Shown: one piece after another, positions 10,500 to 22,439 of the stretch
Layout of the letters: the number at the start of each line of letters is the position of its first letter
How positions within the stretch are numbered: the stretch's first letter is position 1
Source of the DNA: Limonium bicolor
Lineage: Eukaryota; Streptophyta; Magnoliopsida; Caryophyllales; Plumbaginaceae
Direction: 5' to 3'
DNA length: 64,000 bases
NCBI GenBank assembly: GCA_023374045.1
Contig: CM041779.1
Span: 297,300,167 to 297,364,166, forward strand
The notes under the pieces: model-generated
Database searches by the model: none
What the model saw: the letters and a program-made list of their open reading frames with translations, nothing else
Told to the model about the DNA's origin: nothing
Made by a program: the position numbers and the translations under genes

Positions 10500-11779
10500 C
10501 ACTAGTAGAAAAAATGTTTTAATGACGGCGTTTAAACCACGGTTAAGTGGAAAACCATGGTTTAAAGTTTTAAACCATGGTTTTAATAGAAACCGTCGTT
10601 TAAGGTGCATTCCAGAGCGCATATACCACGGTTTTTCCGGAAACCGTCGATATAGGTTAGTTATATACCACGGTTTTCAGGGGAACCGTGGTATATAGTA
10701 CATGCCGGAGTGAATATACCACGGTTCTTCAAGAACCGTCGTATATAAGGTACCTATATACCACGGTTCCTAGGCAACCGTCATTTATATTGCACATCTG
10801 TTATATTAAACCACGGTTTTTTGATCAACCGTGGTATATAATCTAGGCGGGAATTTTAATTTTCGGCCGAAATTTAACGCGGGCGCTTTCTCTCTATTCT
10901 CATATATGTCGACACACTCTTCTTCTTCATTCTCTCACGGTAATTTTGGAACCCAAACCGACAAGCTCTGCAACTCTTCTTCATTCTCTTCAACCTCACG
11001 ATAATTTTGGAACCCAAACTGACAAACATGCTCTGCAACTATTCTTCATTCTCTTCAACTAGCTCACGGTAATTTTTGCAATCCTAAACCGCGAACAAGG
11101 AACATGCTCTTCCTCACTCATTCTCTTTTTTTCGGTAATTTTTGCAGCTTACACTTGCGAACAAGGAACATGCTCGTCCTCACTCACTCATTCTCACTAT
11201 AATTTTCGCAACATAACCGGCGAACAAGGTACATGACCTACGCCTCCGGTCTTCAATTCTCTTCAACTTCACGGTAATTTTGCAACCCACCACGAACAAG
11301 GAACATACTACGCCATTCTTCACTCATTATTTTGCAACCATAAATCGCAAACAAGGAACACACCTGTTCTAGCATCTCATTCTTTTGTGCTGTGTTTGAT
11401 ATTGCCAAAGCGGCGCTTCTAAATCGCCGGCGATTTTGAAAAAAATTTCATAGACTATAACCCACGGTATATGTATAACCGTGGTTTATTCGTTGATTTA
11501 TAGATAATAAACCACGGTTTTGACCTTTAAACGTCATATAAAAGGGCTTTATACCACAGTTCTCTCCTTAACCGTTGTTTAAAATCGTTGAGGATCGCGT
11601 CCAAAAACGGTCTTAAACGACGGTTAAGGAGAGAACCGTGGTATAGTCTACTTTTATACCATGGTTATCAACCGTGGTATATAGACAATTTTCTATATGC
11701 GACGGGAGCATAAACCACGGTTCCTAACCGTGGTATATAAGCAAATAACCGTGGTTTTAAAACATTTTTTCCACTAGTG
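10500..11779. mobile_element. Small CACTA element M (non-autonomous)
   Basis: This 1,280-bp element starts CACTAGTAGAAAAAATG at 10500 and ends CATTTTTTCCACTAGTG at 11779, with TSD ATA at 10497-10499 and 11780-11782. Both arms (10530-10870 and 11455-11760) are filled with copies of 'accacggtt' and 'aaccgtggtatata' in alternating orientation. The middle (10900-11400) is C/T-rich, with repeated 'ttcttcattctc' and 'cggtaattttgcaa' words. No transposase is encoded. It sits inside the LTR of F. Confidence 0.9.
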
Positions 11780-13785
11780 ATAGTATCGTAAGGATTCTAA
11801 GGCTTATTCATGCCTAATTAGTATACGGGAATGATCCCCGAAGAAAACGGATCCAAATAATGTATTAAAACGCTAATAGAGCTTTAGCGCACGTTTTCGA
11901 GAAAACCGAAAACGTGATTTTAAGTGGTCAAACGAACCCGAAAAAATTATGAATCATTAAGTAACTATTATTAAGCATTAATGGAAGGTTAATAACCAAT
12001 AAAAATAAGAAATGAGAAATTCCGGAAACGGGCCCGGTTAGTGAATAGTACCTAAACCGGGTAAAATAACGAGCGTTTTCTGTAAAAGATGAAAAACGCT
12101 CCAGCTAGTATAACAGTGGGGGCCGATTTTTACTGTTGTAGACAGCCCTCCCTCACACACACACAAGTGACAATAAGTAATAAAGTAGCAAAAGTAAAAA
12201 GTAGTCCTCTCTCCTCTTATTCTCCCATTTCTCTACTCTCTCTCCAATTTCTTTCCTCTCTCACGGTGGAGTCCCCTCTCTGCAGAACCCCCTTCTTCTT
12301 CTCCCCTTCTTGCAGCCGATTTTGGAAGCTCCTCCATGGCTTCCATGGCTTCCCTTCTTTCTCTCCATGCTCTAGCTTATTTGAGCTCCAAATGTAAATA
12401 AAATACATATTTGAACTCCCCTCTTCAAGCTCTACATTCTATCTTTTCAAAATCCGAAAATGAGAACTTCATCTCCATGGGTTTTGCCCATTTGAAAGGA
12501 AACGGTACCAAATCGAAGCTTGGAGTCTCCTCTTCCTCCTAAGGTAAAAAGTTTCAAGAAAAATCCATTTTCTTCACTTTTATAGTGGCCGACTTTGCCC
12601 CCTCTTGTAATGCCATGTTTTTCTTCTTGGTTTGAGCTTGGTTCAAACTCTCCAATGGTGGAGGAACTCTCTTTGTATTCAAGGCTTAAAAACCTCTCTT
12701 GAAACTCCAAGGTAAAACCCTAACTTATAGCATTTAAGCCCTTCATTGAATTAGAGTTATCCAATGGGTTAGAAGGAGTTTAATTGTATCTATTTTGTGT
12801 TCTTGAATGTTGGCTTGGTTTGGTAACCCCCATTGCTCAACCTGACCGAGAATGAAGAAGAGGAGAGGTGGAGAACTTAAAAGAAGAATTGTGATCTCAG
12901 GTAAGAAAAACCTATCTTAATGCACTATCTATATGTATTAGGATAATGGGATGGGTGAATGAATCAAAAACCCAAAACATGTGAGGAAATTTACTTGCTT
13001 GGTATTGGAGGAAGTTGTGAAATTGAATTGCAAAGTAAGGGCCAAAGTGTCCATGTATTTATGTTAATGCATTGTATTGGGCTTTGGAGAATTGTGTACA
13101 TGCTTTGGAGGAATTTTGTATGAACCTTGTGTGCTGGTAGGACCCTTGTTGGTGTGGCTAGCTTTAGGTTGAATTTGATGAGAAAAGATATGTGTGGATA
13201 AGTAAGAGAAGTAGGAAGACTATGGCAAAATTTTGGTAGGAATGGTGCATTGAGGAACGACTTGGTGAATGGGAGAACTAAGTTGTGTATTGGATTTAGT
13301 AAAGATGTTTAATGACCATGGAATGGTAATTGTGGTACAAGAATATTAGGATGTAAAATCTGTAGCAAGAGAGGTATCAAAATGCATTGTAGAACTAGGA
13401 AGAAATTGGTGTGCAGGATTTTGTAAAATGAGTGTTGGAACTTGGGGTAGGGTAGTGTAATGGCTTGGAGATGAATTGACATGGTAAGGAGAGGTATTTA
13501 GAATGCTAGGAATGGCATTGGTTGAGGAAAGTATTGGATGGGAGGATTGAGTTTTTAATCTGTAGCATAAGTGTAACAGAAACTGTTGCATGTGTTATAG
13601 AAGAAGTAAGGGAATTGTGTAAGTTGTTTGATGGATTTAGTAATGGTTTTGGTGGATGAATTAAGGTATTTTAGGAAGCGTAAATGGTTGTTAAAACATG
13701 TGGGATTACATGTAGGAAGATTGGGGAGAGAAATGGGTAAGAAATGAAGTGAAAAACAAAATCTGTAGGTAGGTTCTGGACTGGT

Positions 13786-13982
13786 CCGACCCAGAGGTTG
13801 GGTCGGACGGTAGGTTGGACAGGCACAGACCACGGAACCAAAAACTACTGGAATGGTTCGACCCAGAGGCGTATGGGTCGGACGGAACAGTTCTGGGTCG
13901 GACGGGACAATTTCAGAAGACGGAAAAACTTACTGGAATGGGCCGACCCATAGGTTGGGTCGGACGGCCCCAACTTATGAAA
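13786..13982 (+). repeat. Three GC-rich hairpins in LTR F
   Basis: Three inverted repeats with arms of the type GTCCGACCC / GGGTCGGAC and loops of about 7-10 nt (first loop agaggtt) lie near 13786-13812, 13857-13882 and 13949-13982. They stand out from the AT-rich surroundings. Similar hairpins with other arm sequences occur in LTR A. Confidence 0.7.
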
Positions 13983-14014
13983 AAAAAATATAATAGTAGC
14001 AAACATAGTAATCA

Positions 14015-14042
14015 TATGTATGTATGTATGTATGTATGTAGG
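14015..14042 (+). repeat. (GTAT)n microsatellite
   Basis: About seven perfect TATG units lie inside LTR F. Confidence 0.9.
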
Positions 14043-15118
14043 TAGTAGTACATAAATAAAGGACCTTAGTAATATGCCATTAATGTGACGCCATTGGTAA
14101 GGAAGCAAGTATGTGAGTAGGAGAACAAGTATGAAAAGTAATTAAGTAGGTTGAGAGTATGAGAACATTAAGTATACCGGGATAACGGGGTAAGTACGGG
14201 AGTAGCAATTATTTGTGTATCGTAAAAGTATAGCATTAATAATAATGTTGGAACATTGTCAGTGGAACAAGTGTGAACCAAGGAACGAGGGGGAACACAT
14301 GGTAAAAGCTAACTCCGGTGAAAGGTATGAGTTTCTCATGCCCCGTATGCTAACCGAGTTACGTTGATTGTGTTGCTGTATGCCGGCTAATCAAGACTAA
14401 AGCATGAAAATGGTTTATTGCCTTTCATTGTATGTCTTGTTGTATGTTGTATGAGCTAACCCTTCTTGACTGATTGTGTGGCTTCACTTAGTGCGTAGAC
14501 CGATTCATAGATGAGTCTGTGTTGTGTAGCGACTCGTAGTAGAGTCATGTTGTGAACTAATGGAACAGTAGCAACGCACTAAAATAACGGATCAATAAAC
14601 GTTAACGTAAACTGATGAACTCACTAGAATGTGAGAGAGTGCACGGGAGTAATAACCTTCCGATAATGATAGGAGAACCGAAATGAATAATCCACAAATA
14701 ATAAGTAGTGGAAGTATAAGCAACCTCTATTAGAGGAATTAATCTTGGTGCAAGACATGAACCATGAGAGTAGTAAAGAATGATCAGGGATCTCCAAACC
14801 CCTTAGCAATTAGTCGACCCATTATAAGAGGACCCGACTGATGTAAGTAATGTCCCGAACATGAGAGTATTCGATACGTTGGGGAAACCCTTAACTGAGG
14901 ATACTAGTCGGTGGTAAATCCTAATCTAGTGGAGGTTATCGAGAGAGATACTTCTAGGCTAATCCATGAGATTGTAATGTACTCTGAGAGTAGAGTGTTG
15001 GGAATTCGAGTAGTCCGGTAAAAACGGGCATTTGAGTATTTGAGGAGCTAAGCGTATAGCCCTCGTATTGTAGGTCTGGTGGTGTGCCTGTGTATGACTA
15101 CCGCCCGGTGGCCAAAGT

Positions 15119-15310
15119 ACTGAGTACCGAGTATTGAGTATGTATGAGTAAGTATTGAGTATTGAGTACGTATGAGTAGTATGGAGTATGAGTAGTGAGT
15201 ATGCACAAGTATAGTAACGAGTACAGAGTAAGGATCGTGTACAAGTAAGGTATTGAACATGGAGTGATGAGTATGCAAGAGTGAGGAGTGAGTATGAGTA
15301 GAGTAGCGAA
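15119..15310 (+). repeat. GAGTA-rich low-complexity tract
   Basis: Irregular repeats of gagta, gagtatgagta and gtattgagta fill this part of LTR F. The long minus-strand open frames over 14959-15539 come from this composition and are not taken as genes. Confidence 0.75.
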
Positions 15311-16034
15311 TAACGAACACAGTACGAACAGAGTAGTGGGTAACGCAACGAAAGAGTAATGAATAAGTAACTAGTACGAACGGTTGACTATCGAATGTGT
15401 CTCTTATAGTAAGTATTGAGCCTTGTATGTGTATTAAGTATTGTTGATTGTTTTGTTGTAGCATGAGTATGTATGTATGCATGTAAAATGAACTCCATGT
15501 ATATCCGACCCAAAGTAGTCGGCGTATCGCGGTTAGCACGCGGTATATGCGAAATTCATATTCAGCGTAAGCGACCCCTAGGGGGAACGTTTTTAGTGTG
15601 CAGGTACTCGAAGCTGACCACCGTTCGAGAGAGTAGGACGGGGACTGCTATGTAAGCATGGGTAGTCGTATTTTAGGGATTGTATTTGTAATGTATTGGG
15701 AAATTGGAAGTTCCAAACTGTATCGGTAATTTAAGGATTGTAGTAGACTCGGTATAGTATTGTATTGGAGTTGTAATCAAATTATGGTTGAGTATGCAAT
15801 GGGAAGTATTGTATTGTGTAGAGTACTCGGTATGTTCATATTCATCAGATCGATAGTATGTAGGATTGTAACTCGCCTTGTTAGTCACGTGGGTGACTAA
15901 CGGCATTGTACACCCGCCGTTGAGTAAGTAATATCCGCTGCGAAGGTAAGTATTGTACGGTAATGACAGTATTAGCGGTAGGGGTGTTACATTGTCCTTC
16001 ACTAGAGGTCTCATGTAGATCGCTGAAGCTTTGA

Positions 16035-16600
16035 TGTAACACCCTAACTCGTAATCTCGTCTTAACAGCAACGCTTACCATAATTAAATAAACCAAATGC
16101 AGCGGAAATAAACACAATCACACTAAAACCAGGTGTTACCGTCATTACTCACCTTGTGAGTAATGAGCATCCAAAATACATCCAGAATCTAACATATGCT
16201 ATGATGACCAAGAAATAGTTTAATTTAACATACAAAACTTAACACAACATGTGAACAAACTAACTATATTAGATAAGATTACATCCCCACAAGTGTAATC
16301 CAAAAGCGTAATCTAAAGGTATAATCAAAAGCGGCAGTTTCAGCTGACTACCCAAAAACCCGCACTATCGCGTCGGTCTTCTGCAGCTACGAACTTGTAA
16401 GTATGTTTGCCATAAAAGACTCAACACAACCAATGAGTACATTACCATGCAACCGTCATGCACGCTCAGACCCCTAAGTTTGGTCGAGTTAACATGCGGT
16501 TCAATTTCATACTATTCCATATTACATAATAAAACTATAACAAACATAATTTAAACAATACCAAGAACTCATCCAAAGATACATAATCACAATGTAATGG
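16035..16600 (-). mobile_element. Element G: minus-strand giant-LTR end (truncated)
   Basis: On the plus strand it begins TGTAACACCCTAACTCG, as LTR A does at 27039 and 60148 (TGTAACACCCCAACTC). It continues with a 'gcagcggaaataa' block and a 'gtgttaccgtcattactcacc' block, which correspond to the 3' end of the giant LTRs read on the minus strand. Its right part is lost where element H begins, near 16600; that border is not precise. A 43-bp stretch of unknown origin (15992-16034) separates it from F. Confidence 0.6.
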
Positions 16601-17190
16601 TATGAATATACCATGGCTAAAAGGGCTACGGTGGCTACCGGAAGGGTCTACCTAAAGGGTCTACTGAAAGGATTGCTACCGGTAGACTACTACGTGAAGG
16701 ATCTCTACCGGAAGGGTCTACCTAAAGGGTCTACTGAAAGGATTGCTACTGGTAGACTACACCTGAAGGATCTCTAGCGGTAGGGTTGTTACAAGAGGAA
16801 ATAGTCCAGTCCGGAAGTGATGTCTAGCTCGGAAGCAATGACTCGGTCTGGAAGTATTACACCGAAAGAGAAGGCTCAGACCCAAAGCTGTAACATCAAG
16901 AGTTCTCCACAAAGGAGGACTAAACAGTTGTATTTATATAATGGTATCACATGTATAGGGGCTTAAAGGTAAAACTTAGCCATAGAAAGTCTATAAATAT
17001 AATATGGGGGCTCATTTTTAGGGGACAAGTTAGAAAAGGGAGGACTCATCCCAAAAGGCTCTCTAGTGTTGTAAACCCAAGAATGAATAAGAGCTCTGTC
17101 TAGAAGTGGATGTAGACCATATATTGACCGAACCACTATACATCTTAGTGTGAAAACAATGTCGGGGTGGAACATTTCTATCCCATTTCA
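16600..17190 (+). mobile_element. Element H: end of a Tat-like 5' LTR
   Basis: The LTR ends '...atcccatttca' at about 17190, two bases before a primer site TGGCGCCGAC. A TATA box (tataaatataata) near 16991 and an AATGAATAA signal near 17081 give the usual U3-R-U5 order. The left border is not resolved. Two 70-bp tandem repeats lie at its start. TGGCGCC primer sites are common in Tat- and Athila-type Gypsy elements, so that lineage is likely but not proven. Confidence 0.6.
16637..16776 (+). repeat. 70-bp tandem repeat, two copies
   Basis: The block 'accggaagggtctacctaaa...' occurs at 16637 and again at 16707 with very few differences. It contains accggtag words like those elsewhere in element H. 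Confidence 0.85.
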
Positions 17191-17191
17191 T

Positions 17192-17211
17192 TTGGCGCCG
17201 ACTATGGGATA
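17192..17211 (+). promoter_or_regulatory. Primer binding site of element H
   Basis: TTTGGCGCCGACTATGGGAT follows the end of LTR H. It resembles the TGGCGCCGTCTGTGGG-type sites of plant Gypsy elements that use a non-Met tRNA. Confidence 0.65.
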
Positions 17212-18029
17212 CGAACAGCTTCTCTAAAGCAACCACAATTATACCACAGGTTCGAGGTAACTGTTCGATGGATCGAGGTAACTGTTCGATGGATCAAGCC
17301 TGTTTGAAGGAGTAATGCAATTATCGAACTGGCAAGAAGGCTGAGAGAATGAAATCATAAGATTGCCGAAATGAAGCTCAAAGCGGGGTCAAAAGCAAAA
17401 CACGCTCAGAAGATTCTCATCGGGTATCAACGATTAAAATTAGAGCAGATCGAGATCAAACGAACAGATCGAAGAAGCCGATCCACTTTCGTACCACGAT
17501 AAAGAGAAAACCGATGCGGAAAATCGGAAAGGCGAATGGAAGGATCCAACGCAACCAAGAATCACTGAATGACTTCAAAGGAATCGCACGTAATCGACAT
17601 CAATATCCAGATCTCAGGATACCAAGTCCATTTTGAAGGCAAATCATTCTCAAGACCTCGAAAAGACATCTTCAAATCGGATAGCAGAGAATCTTGAGCC
17701 ATCGCTAGCTGAAAGATCAAACTCAAAGGATGAAATCAAAACGAATACATCAATCTACGCTCTCGCCCTCTATCTTGCTACTTTCAATCTGATAGTTTTA
17801 CACTGACGATAAAATCGTCCTAATGACTGCTAATACTCTAAAAATTCTTTGCTCCTTTTTACGAATGTAATATCTCCGATGTTCTTTTCTCAGATCTTGA
17901 GTGGTTCGAAGATTTTCAGCCAAGCCCCATCGGAGGAACAAGAGAGGCAATCAACGGAAAATTCGACCAAACTCGATCAACAACAAGAGGATTAGTGATT
18001 TTGTCTTTTCATGGTTTGCGTATATATCT

Positions 18030-18128
18030 CTACCGGTAATATATATTTCTACCTGTAATACCATTCCACCAGGTAATATATCTCTACCGGAAATATTCCC
18101 TACCGGTAATATCATCTTTACCGGTAAT
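18030..18128 (+). repeat. ACCGGTAAT word cluster
   Basis: Six copies or near-copies of 'taccggtaatat' occur at intervals of about 16-20 bp. The same word recurs at 24480-24605 and 26215-26345, on the far sides of Copia N and of LTR I. Confidence 0.75.
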
Positions 18129-18647
18129 GTCATTGTGTGCAACCTTGTTAAAGTTCTTTTGAACTGTCGCTGCTACGATCACCTCTTGATCTAACCTCAT
18201 GTTTTGTTTTAGAAGTTTGCTATGATACAAGATGTTAGTTCAGTTCCAGAACAAGGAAAACAGTAATGACTCAATTCGGGTCAGAGCAACGCCTTTGGTT
18301 ATGTTCGCTCGCATCCAAGCTAGATTAGCTGAAAAGCTTCTTCAAAAAGTTTACCTCCCAAGGTTTGTGTATCCCCAATCTCTCACAGCCAAGAATAAAA
18401 GAAAGAAAGATGGCTGATGCTGTTTGCATCTCCTCGTAGCTTCCACCTTGTCTGTTTATACTGTTGCAGCTGTTTCTCGTTTTATTCTAACCAGGATAAT
18501 ACTTCCACCCGCATTTCTACCATACTCAATTTTGGCCAAGACATTACAATGGGTATCTTAGATCAATTTTACTGCTCAGCCCATGCTCCCTACTTTTGCT
18601 GATTAAACGATGTTTTAAATTCTGCATTTTGGTTAAATTCTGATCAT

Positions 18648-18888
18648 TGTTAACCCGATTGAGTCTGGGGATAACAAATCAAGAACTCATTCTTTATTGA
18701 TGAAGAAGAACAAGAACAGAGAAGAAGAGAAAGAGTATGTCGCGGAAGAATATTGTGTGTTACAGAAAACCTAGTCAACTAGTGACTATATACAACAGTA
18801 CTAAACAGGGACTGGGCTATACTTCCTATACAGAAGAATGGGCCAGGAGGATATGGGCCGAATACTATCAGTACATAATATCCTAATA
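18648..18888 (-). repeat. Copia N 3' LTR
   Basis: This is the left copy on the plus strand (TGTTAACCCG...TCCTAATA), preceded on the coding strand by a run of G (polypurine tract) at 18889-18899. Confidence 0.93.
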
Positions 18889-18905
18889 CCCCCCCCCCGA
18901 CTTAG
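18889..18905 (-). promoter_or_regulatory. Polypurine tract of Copia N
   Basis: On the minus strand the sequence reads aagtc followed by about eleven G directly before the 3' LTR. It is the plus-strand primer site. Confidence 0.85.
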
Positions 18906-20540
18906 AATTCTGGAATTGAAGTCTTGTTCTGATGCAGAATGCATGCCAAGTTTGGGGAGAGTGGTGGTGTACAACTTTCCAGTGAGTGGTTTTGGTCAGG
19001 ATATCTGCCAATTGCTTAGATGCTGGGATGTAGTCTACTCGAATCAGACCCGCTTGTAGCTGCTCTCGCACATAGTGGCAATCAAGCTCTATATGCTTGG
19101 TGCGTTCATGAGCCACCGGGTTCTTGGCAATATGGATTGCAGAGAGATTATCACACTTCAGAGGGACAGGTTCGATGTTGGAAACTGCAAGCTCATGGAG
19201 AAGACGAGATAACCAGCTCAATTCAGCTGTGACCTGCCGCATCGACCGTTACTCTGCCTCGGCTGAGGAAAGTGCAATGGAAACCTGCTTCTTGGACTTC
19301 CAGCTGAGAGGAGAACCACCAAGAAGAATGAAATAACCTGAGATAGACTTGCGGGTGATTGGGCAAGAAGCCCAATCAGAGTCACAGAAAGCCAACAAGT
19401 TTGTGTTAGAAACTTTATTGAAAAAAATACCGAAGCCTAAAGTGCCTTTTAGATAAGAAAGAGTATGAAAAGCAGCATTTAAATGAGCATCAGTTGGTTT
19501 CTGTAGAAATTGACTCAAGTATTGTACACTGTATGCAAGATCTGGTCTGGTGTTGACAAGAAAATTTAACTTTTCTACCAATTTTCTGTAAACAGTAGGG
19601 TTAGGAAGGAGTTCACCTGATTCTGGGTAAAGCTTCTGATTGAGTGGCAGAGGAGCCACTGTAGTGCGACAATCCTGAAAATTGTAATCAAGTATATTTG
19701 GGTGGCATACCTTCTTTGGGACATGATCATCCTGTCATCTGTTTCGATAAACTCCATACCAAGAAATAGTGTAATCGACCCAAGTCTTTTATTTTGAAAA
19801 CCAATGTAATTGAGCTTTCAGAAAGTCTATTTTCTCTTCTTTATTTCCAGTAACAAGTAAATCATCAACATAAACTCCAAGGAATGTGTAATAACCATGA
19901 TCTTTCTGAGGAAAAGAGAATAGTCATTACGAGACTGTGTATACCCTAAGGTTTTAAGAAATTTCCCTAGTTTATCATACCACTGTCGGGATGCTTGTTT
20001 TAAAACCATATAGAGATTTATTCAGTTTGCAAACTTTATTAGTTCCTTCCCTCAAGTCCTTGAGGTATTTTCATATATATATCTTCTTTTAAATCCCCAT
20101 GGAGGAAGGCATTGTTGACATCCAGTTGGTCAATAATCCATCCTCTTTTGTTGCCTAAAATAATGAGAGCTCTAATAGTTGTCATTTTAACCACAGGAGA
20201 GAAAGTTTCCTCATAATCGAGGCCATACTTTTGTGTGAAACCACGGACAACTAATCTGGCTTTAAAACGCTCTAAGGTTCCATCAGATTTAACTTAGTTT
20301 TGTAAACCCATTTGCAAGAAATAGGTTCTTACCTGGTGGAAGTGTGACAATGGTCCAAGTTCTGTTTTCTTTTAGAGCTTGGAACTCATTATTCATTGCT
20401 TGAATCCACCTAGGATCTGTGATAGCTTCTGTGTAGCTGGATGGTTCCTTGTAAGTGAGGACATTATCAAGAAGTTTGTTAGTGTTGGGAGAAACAGAGA
20501 GAGTGGTAATAACGTGATTGGGAATTATGTTGGTCAAGGT
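18906..20540 (-). pseudogene. pol: Copia N pol: reverse transcriptase and RNase H (frameshifted)
   Basis: The reverse transcriptase starts near 20460 with the family-typical DPRWIQAMNNEFQALKENRTW and carries YVDD at 19861-19874, followed by LLVTGNK-like sequence. The thumb and RNase H regions follow: NFLVNTRPDLAYSVQYLSQF, then LAFCDSDWASCP.TRKS.SGY (19659-19249), and KHIELDCHYVREQ and ADILTK (19242-18906). These are the hallmarks of Copia RT-RNaseH. Single-base frameshifts separate the blocks (near 20290, around 19830-19750, near 19660 and near 19245), so no full polyprotein can be made. The gene ends just inside the polypurine tract. Confidence 0.9.
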
Positions 20541-21196
20541 ATCAATGTGGAGATGAGAGTCAGAAGGAGAGAGAGAGTCTGACTTTTGGAGTCTATGAGT
20601 GAGAATACAAGAAAATGTGTCTTGGTGATGGCCACTGGTGGAGCAGATGTAGTCTTGTAGTTTTGATGGTGGTTTTGAGATCCTAGAAGACTTCTTGGTT
20701 GGTTGGTGGTGATTTCTGTGTGGTCATCAATATGGACAGTTTCAGTTTCTATTTGGGTGCTGATATCACCAAGATAACAAGTTTCAGATTCTGTATCTTG
20801 GTGATTTAGATTAGTGTCTGTAACAGGAGAAGGAATTTCAGGTTGTGTGACTGTATAATCTGTTGCTGGGATGATTTGATCTTTATCAGATGCAGATTTG
20901 GCTTGGGGGGAGAGAGGAAGAGGAGGGCTTGTATGTCTGACTGATTTGGATGAGGGAAAGAGGTCAGTGTGATCAAAATCAGTGATGATTAATGGAGGTT
21001 CAGAGGGGAAAAGGTGTGTTATATCATCTGGTTTGTCATGCCAGATGTTGCGCCAAGTTTTGTCCTTGAGAGGATATATATTTTCAAAGAAGGTGATGTC
21101 TCTGCTAAAACTTATTTGTCCTGATTCTAAGTTCATGATTTTGTAGGCTTTGGTTGTTTTCCATTGCCTAAATGAATACTAGAGCAGACCTTGGTT

Positions 21197-22388
21197 CTAG
21201 TTTTCCTCTATGGGGACTGATGTTTGTGGCAAAGCATAAACACCCAAAGTTTTTGATCTCAGTGTGTAATTGGGTAGGTTACCATAAAGTTTTTGGAAAG
21301 GGGTATGGTTTCCTATGGCTTTGGTAGGAATTCTATTAATGATATAGGCAGCATGTTCTAGGGTGTGACCCCAAAATTTTGGTTCTAGACCTGATTGGAA
21401 AAGAAAGGATCTAGTCACTTGCATCAAATGTCCTTGCTTTCTCTCAACCACCCCATTCTGTTGGGGTGTGTGAGGACAGCTCGTTTGATGTGTGATTCCT
21501 TTAGAATGGAGAAATAGAGATCCCTCTTTAGACCCTCCTAATTCCTTGGCGTTATTAGATCTGATGAATTTGACAGAATGCTCAAAATGTTTTTCAACAA
21601 AGGTTATAAATTCCTTAATGTAACCAAAAGCTTCTGATTTAGTTTTAAAAGTTTAACCCAAGTACCTCTTGTGAAATCATCAACAATAGTTAAAAAATAA
21701 CGGTAGCCTTCTGCAGTTTCTGTCCTTATAGGACCACAGATATCCAAATGTAACATGAAAAATGGATGCTGACTCTTTATTGCAGAAGTAGGAAATTTCA
21801 TTCGTTTCCCTTAGCTTTGAAACATACAGTACAAGGAAGCACATCTATTGAAGGGAAATTTATACCTAAATGAATTTTTGACAGTTTATGAATGGGGATA
21901 TGCCCCAGTTTGCTATGCCACAACAACAGATCCTTAGAAACAAAATTGTTTTCTGTTTCCTCTCTTGTGGCTAATGCAGTTGATTTTGTTTTTCTAGTTT
22001 CTTTAAGAAAATTTCCTAGACAGATAGGATCTAGAAAGAATAAACCCTGATGTCTGTATCCCACTTTACAAGAATATTTGTTCTCACATCCCTGCAAGAA
22101 ACAGTCATTTTCTGAGAAAATCAGATTAACATTTAATTGAGCAGTTAACTTGCTAACTGAGATTAAGTTGAAGGTAAATGTGGGCACAAACAACACTTCA
22201 GGTAGGTGGAAATTTTCACAGAGAATGGCACTACCAAAACAATCAACTATACACCCTTTTTCCATCAGGTAATATTAGCTCTTTATGTTCAGATAGGGGT
22301 ATAAATTCACACATCATGCTTCTGTTTCCTGTAACATGCTCCGAAGCACCAGAATCAAATATCCAGCTTGAATTCAAAGTTTCAGTCA
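21197..22388 (-). pseudogene. pol: Copia N pol: protease and integrase (frameshifted)
   Basis: The protease motif WIFDSGASEHVTG lies near 22360. It is followed by the GAG-pre-integrase zinc-binding block (LLWHSKLGHIP...CTVCFKAK, about 22265-21800), then the integrase core with HLDICGP and DDFTR (21801-21604). After a frameshift come VERKQ and AAYIINRIPT..PFQKLYG (21451-21197). A further linker frame runs 21136-20534. The Copia order protease-integrase-RT holds. Breaks include a shift near 21605-21650 and the missing last integrase Asp-Glu region in frame. Confidence 0.9.
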
Positions 22389-22439
22389 GATAATTATTAC
22401 TAGATTTGATGTTAAGAAGGTAGGCAGAGATACGATTAC

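Larger units (their letters stand above)
10323..15991 (+). mobile_element. Element F 3' LTR (giant, interrupted by CACTA M)
   Basis: The LTR starts TGAAATACCCC after the polypurine tract and ends GGGGTGTTACA at 15991. It is 5,669 bp as it stands and about 4.39 kb without CACTA M and its duplicated site. A segment near 15488-15610 (aatgaactccatgtat... ccctaggggga... caggtac) matches the 3' region of solo LTR D (42772-42890), which shows a shared family. Inside are splice-donor-like AAGGTAA words (12541, 12709, 12898), three GC-rich hairpins (13786-13982), a GTAT microsatellite and a GAGTA-rich stretch. Open frames seen in it are repeat translations with no known domain. Confidence 0.82.
17191..18647 (+). 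other. Element H internal leader, no gene recognised
   Basis: The sequence between the primer site and Copia N holds no recognised domain. It is moderately A/G-rich at 17320-17760, where decayed gag coding is possible but not shown. A cluster of ACCGGTAAT words lies at its 3' end. Confidence 0.45.

Noticed and set aside
12089..12397. 102-codon Ser-rich open frame in LTR F
   Set aside because: It comes from a C/T-rich tract in the LTR (repeated ctctctcc), with no homolog recognised.
14959..15539. Long minus-strand open frames rich in Tyr, Ser and Leu
   Set aside because: They translate the GAGTA-rich low-complexity tract inside LTR F. No start context or domain supports a gene.
18030..18128. 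Regularly spaced short repeats resembling a CRISPR array
   Set aside because: Repeats are 9-12 bp with 4-8-bp gaps, not 23-47 bp with unique spacers, and the DNA is plant nuclear.
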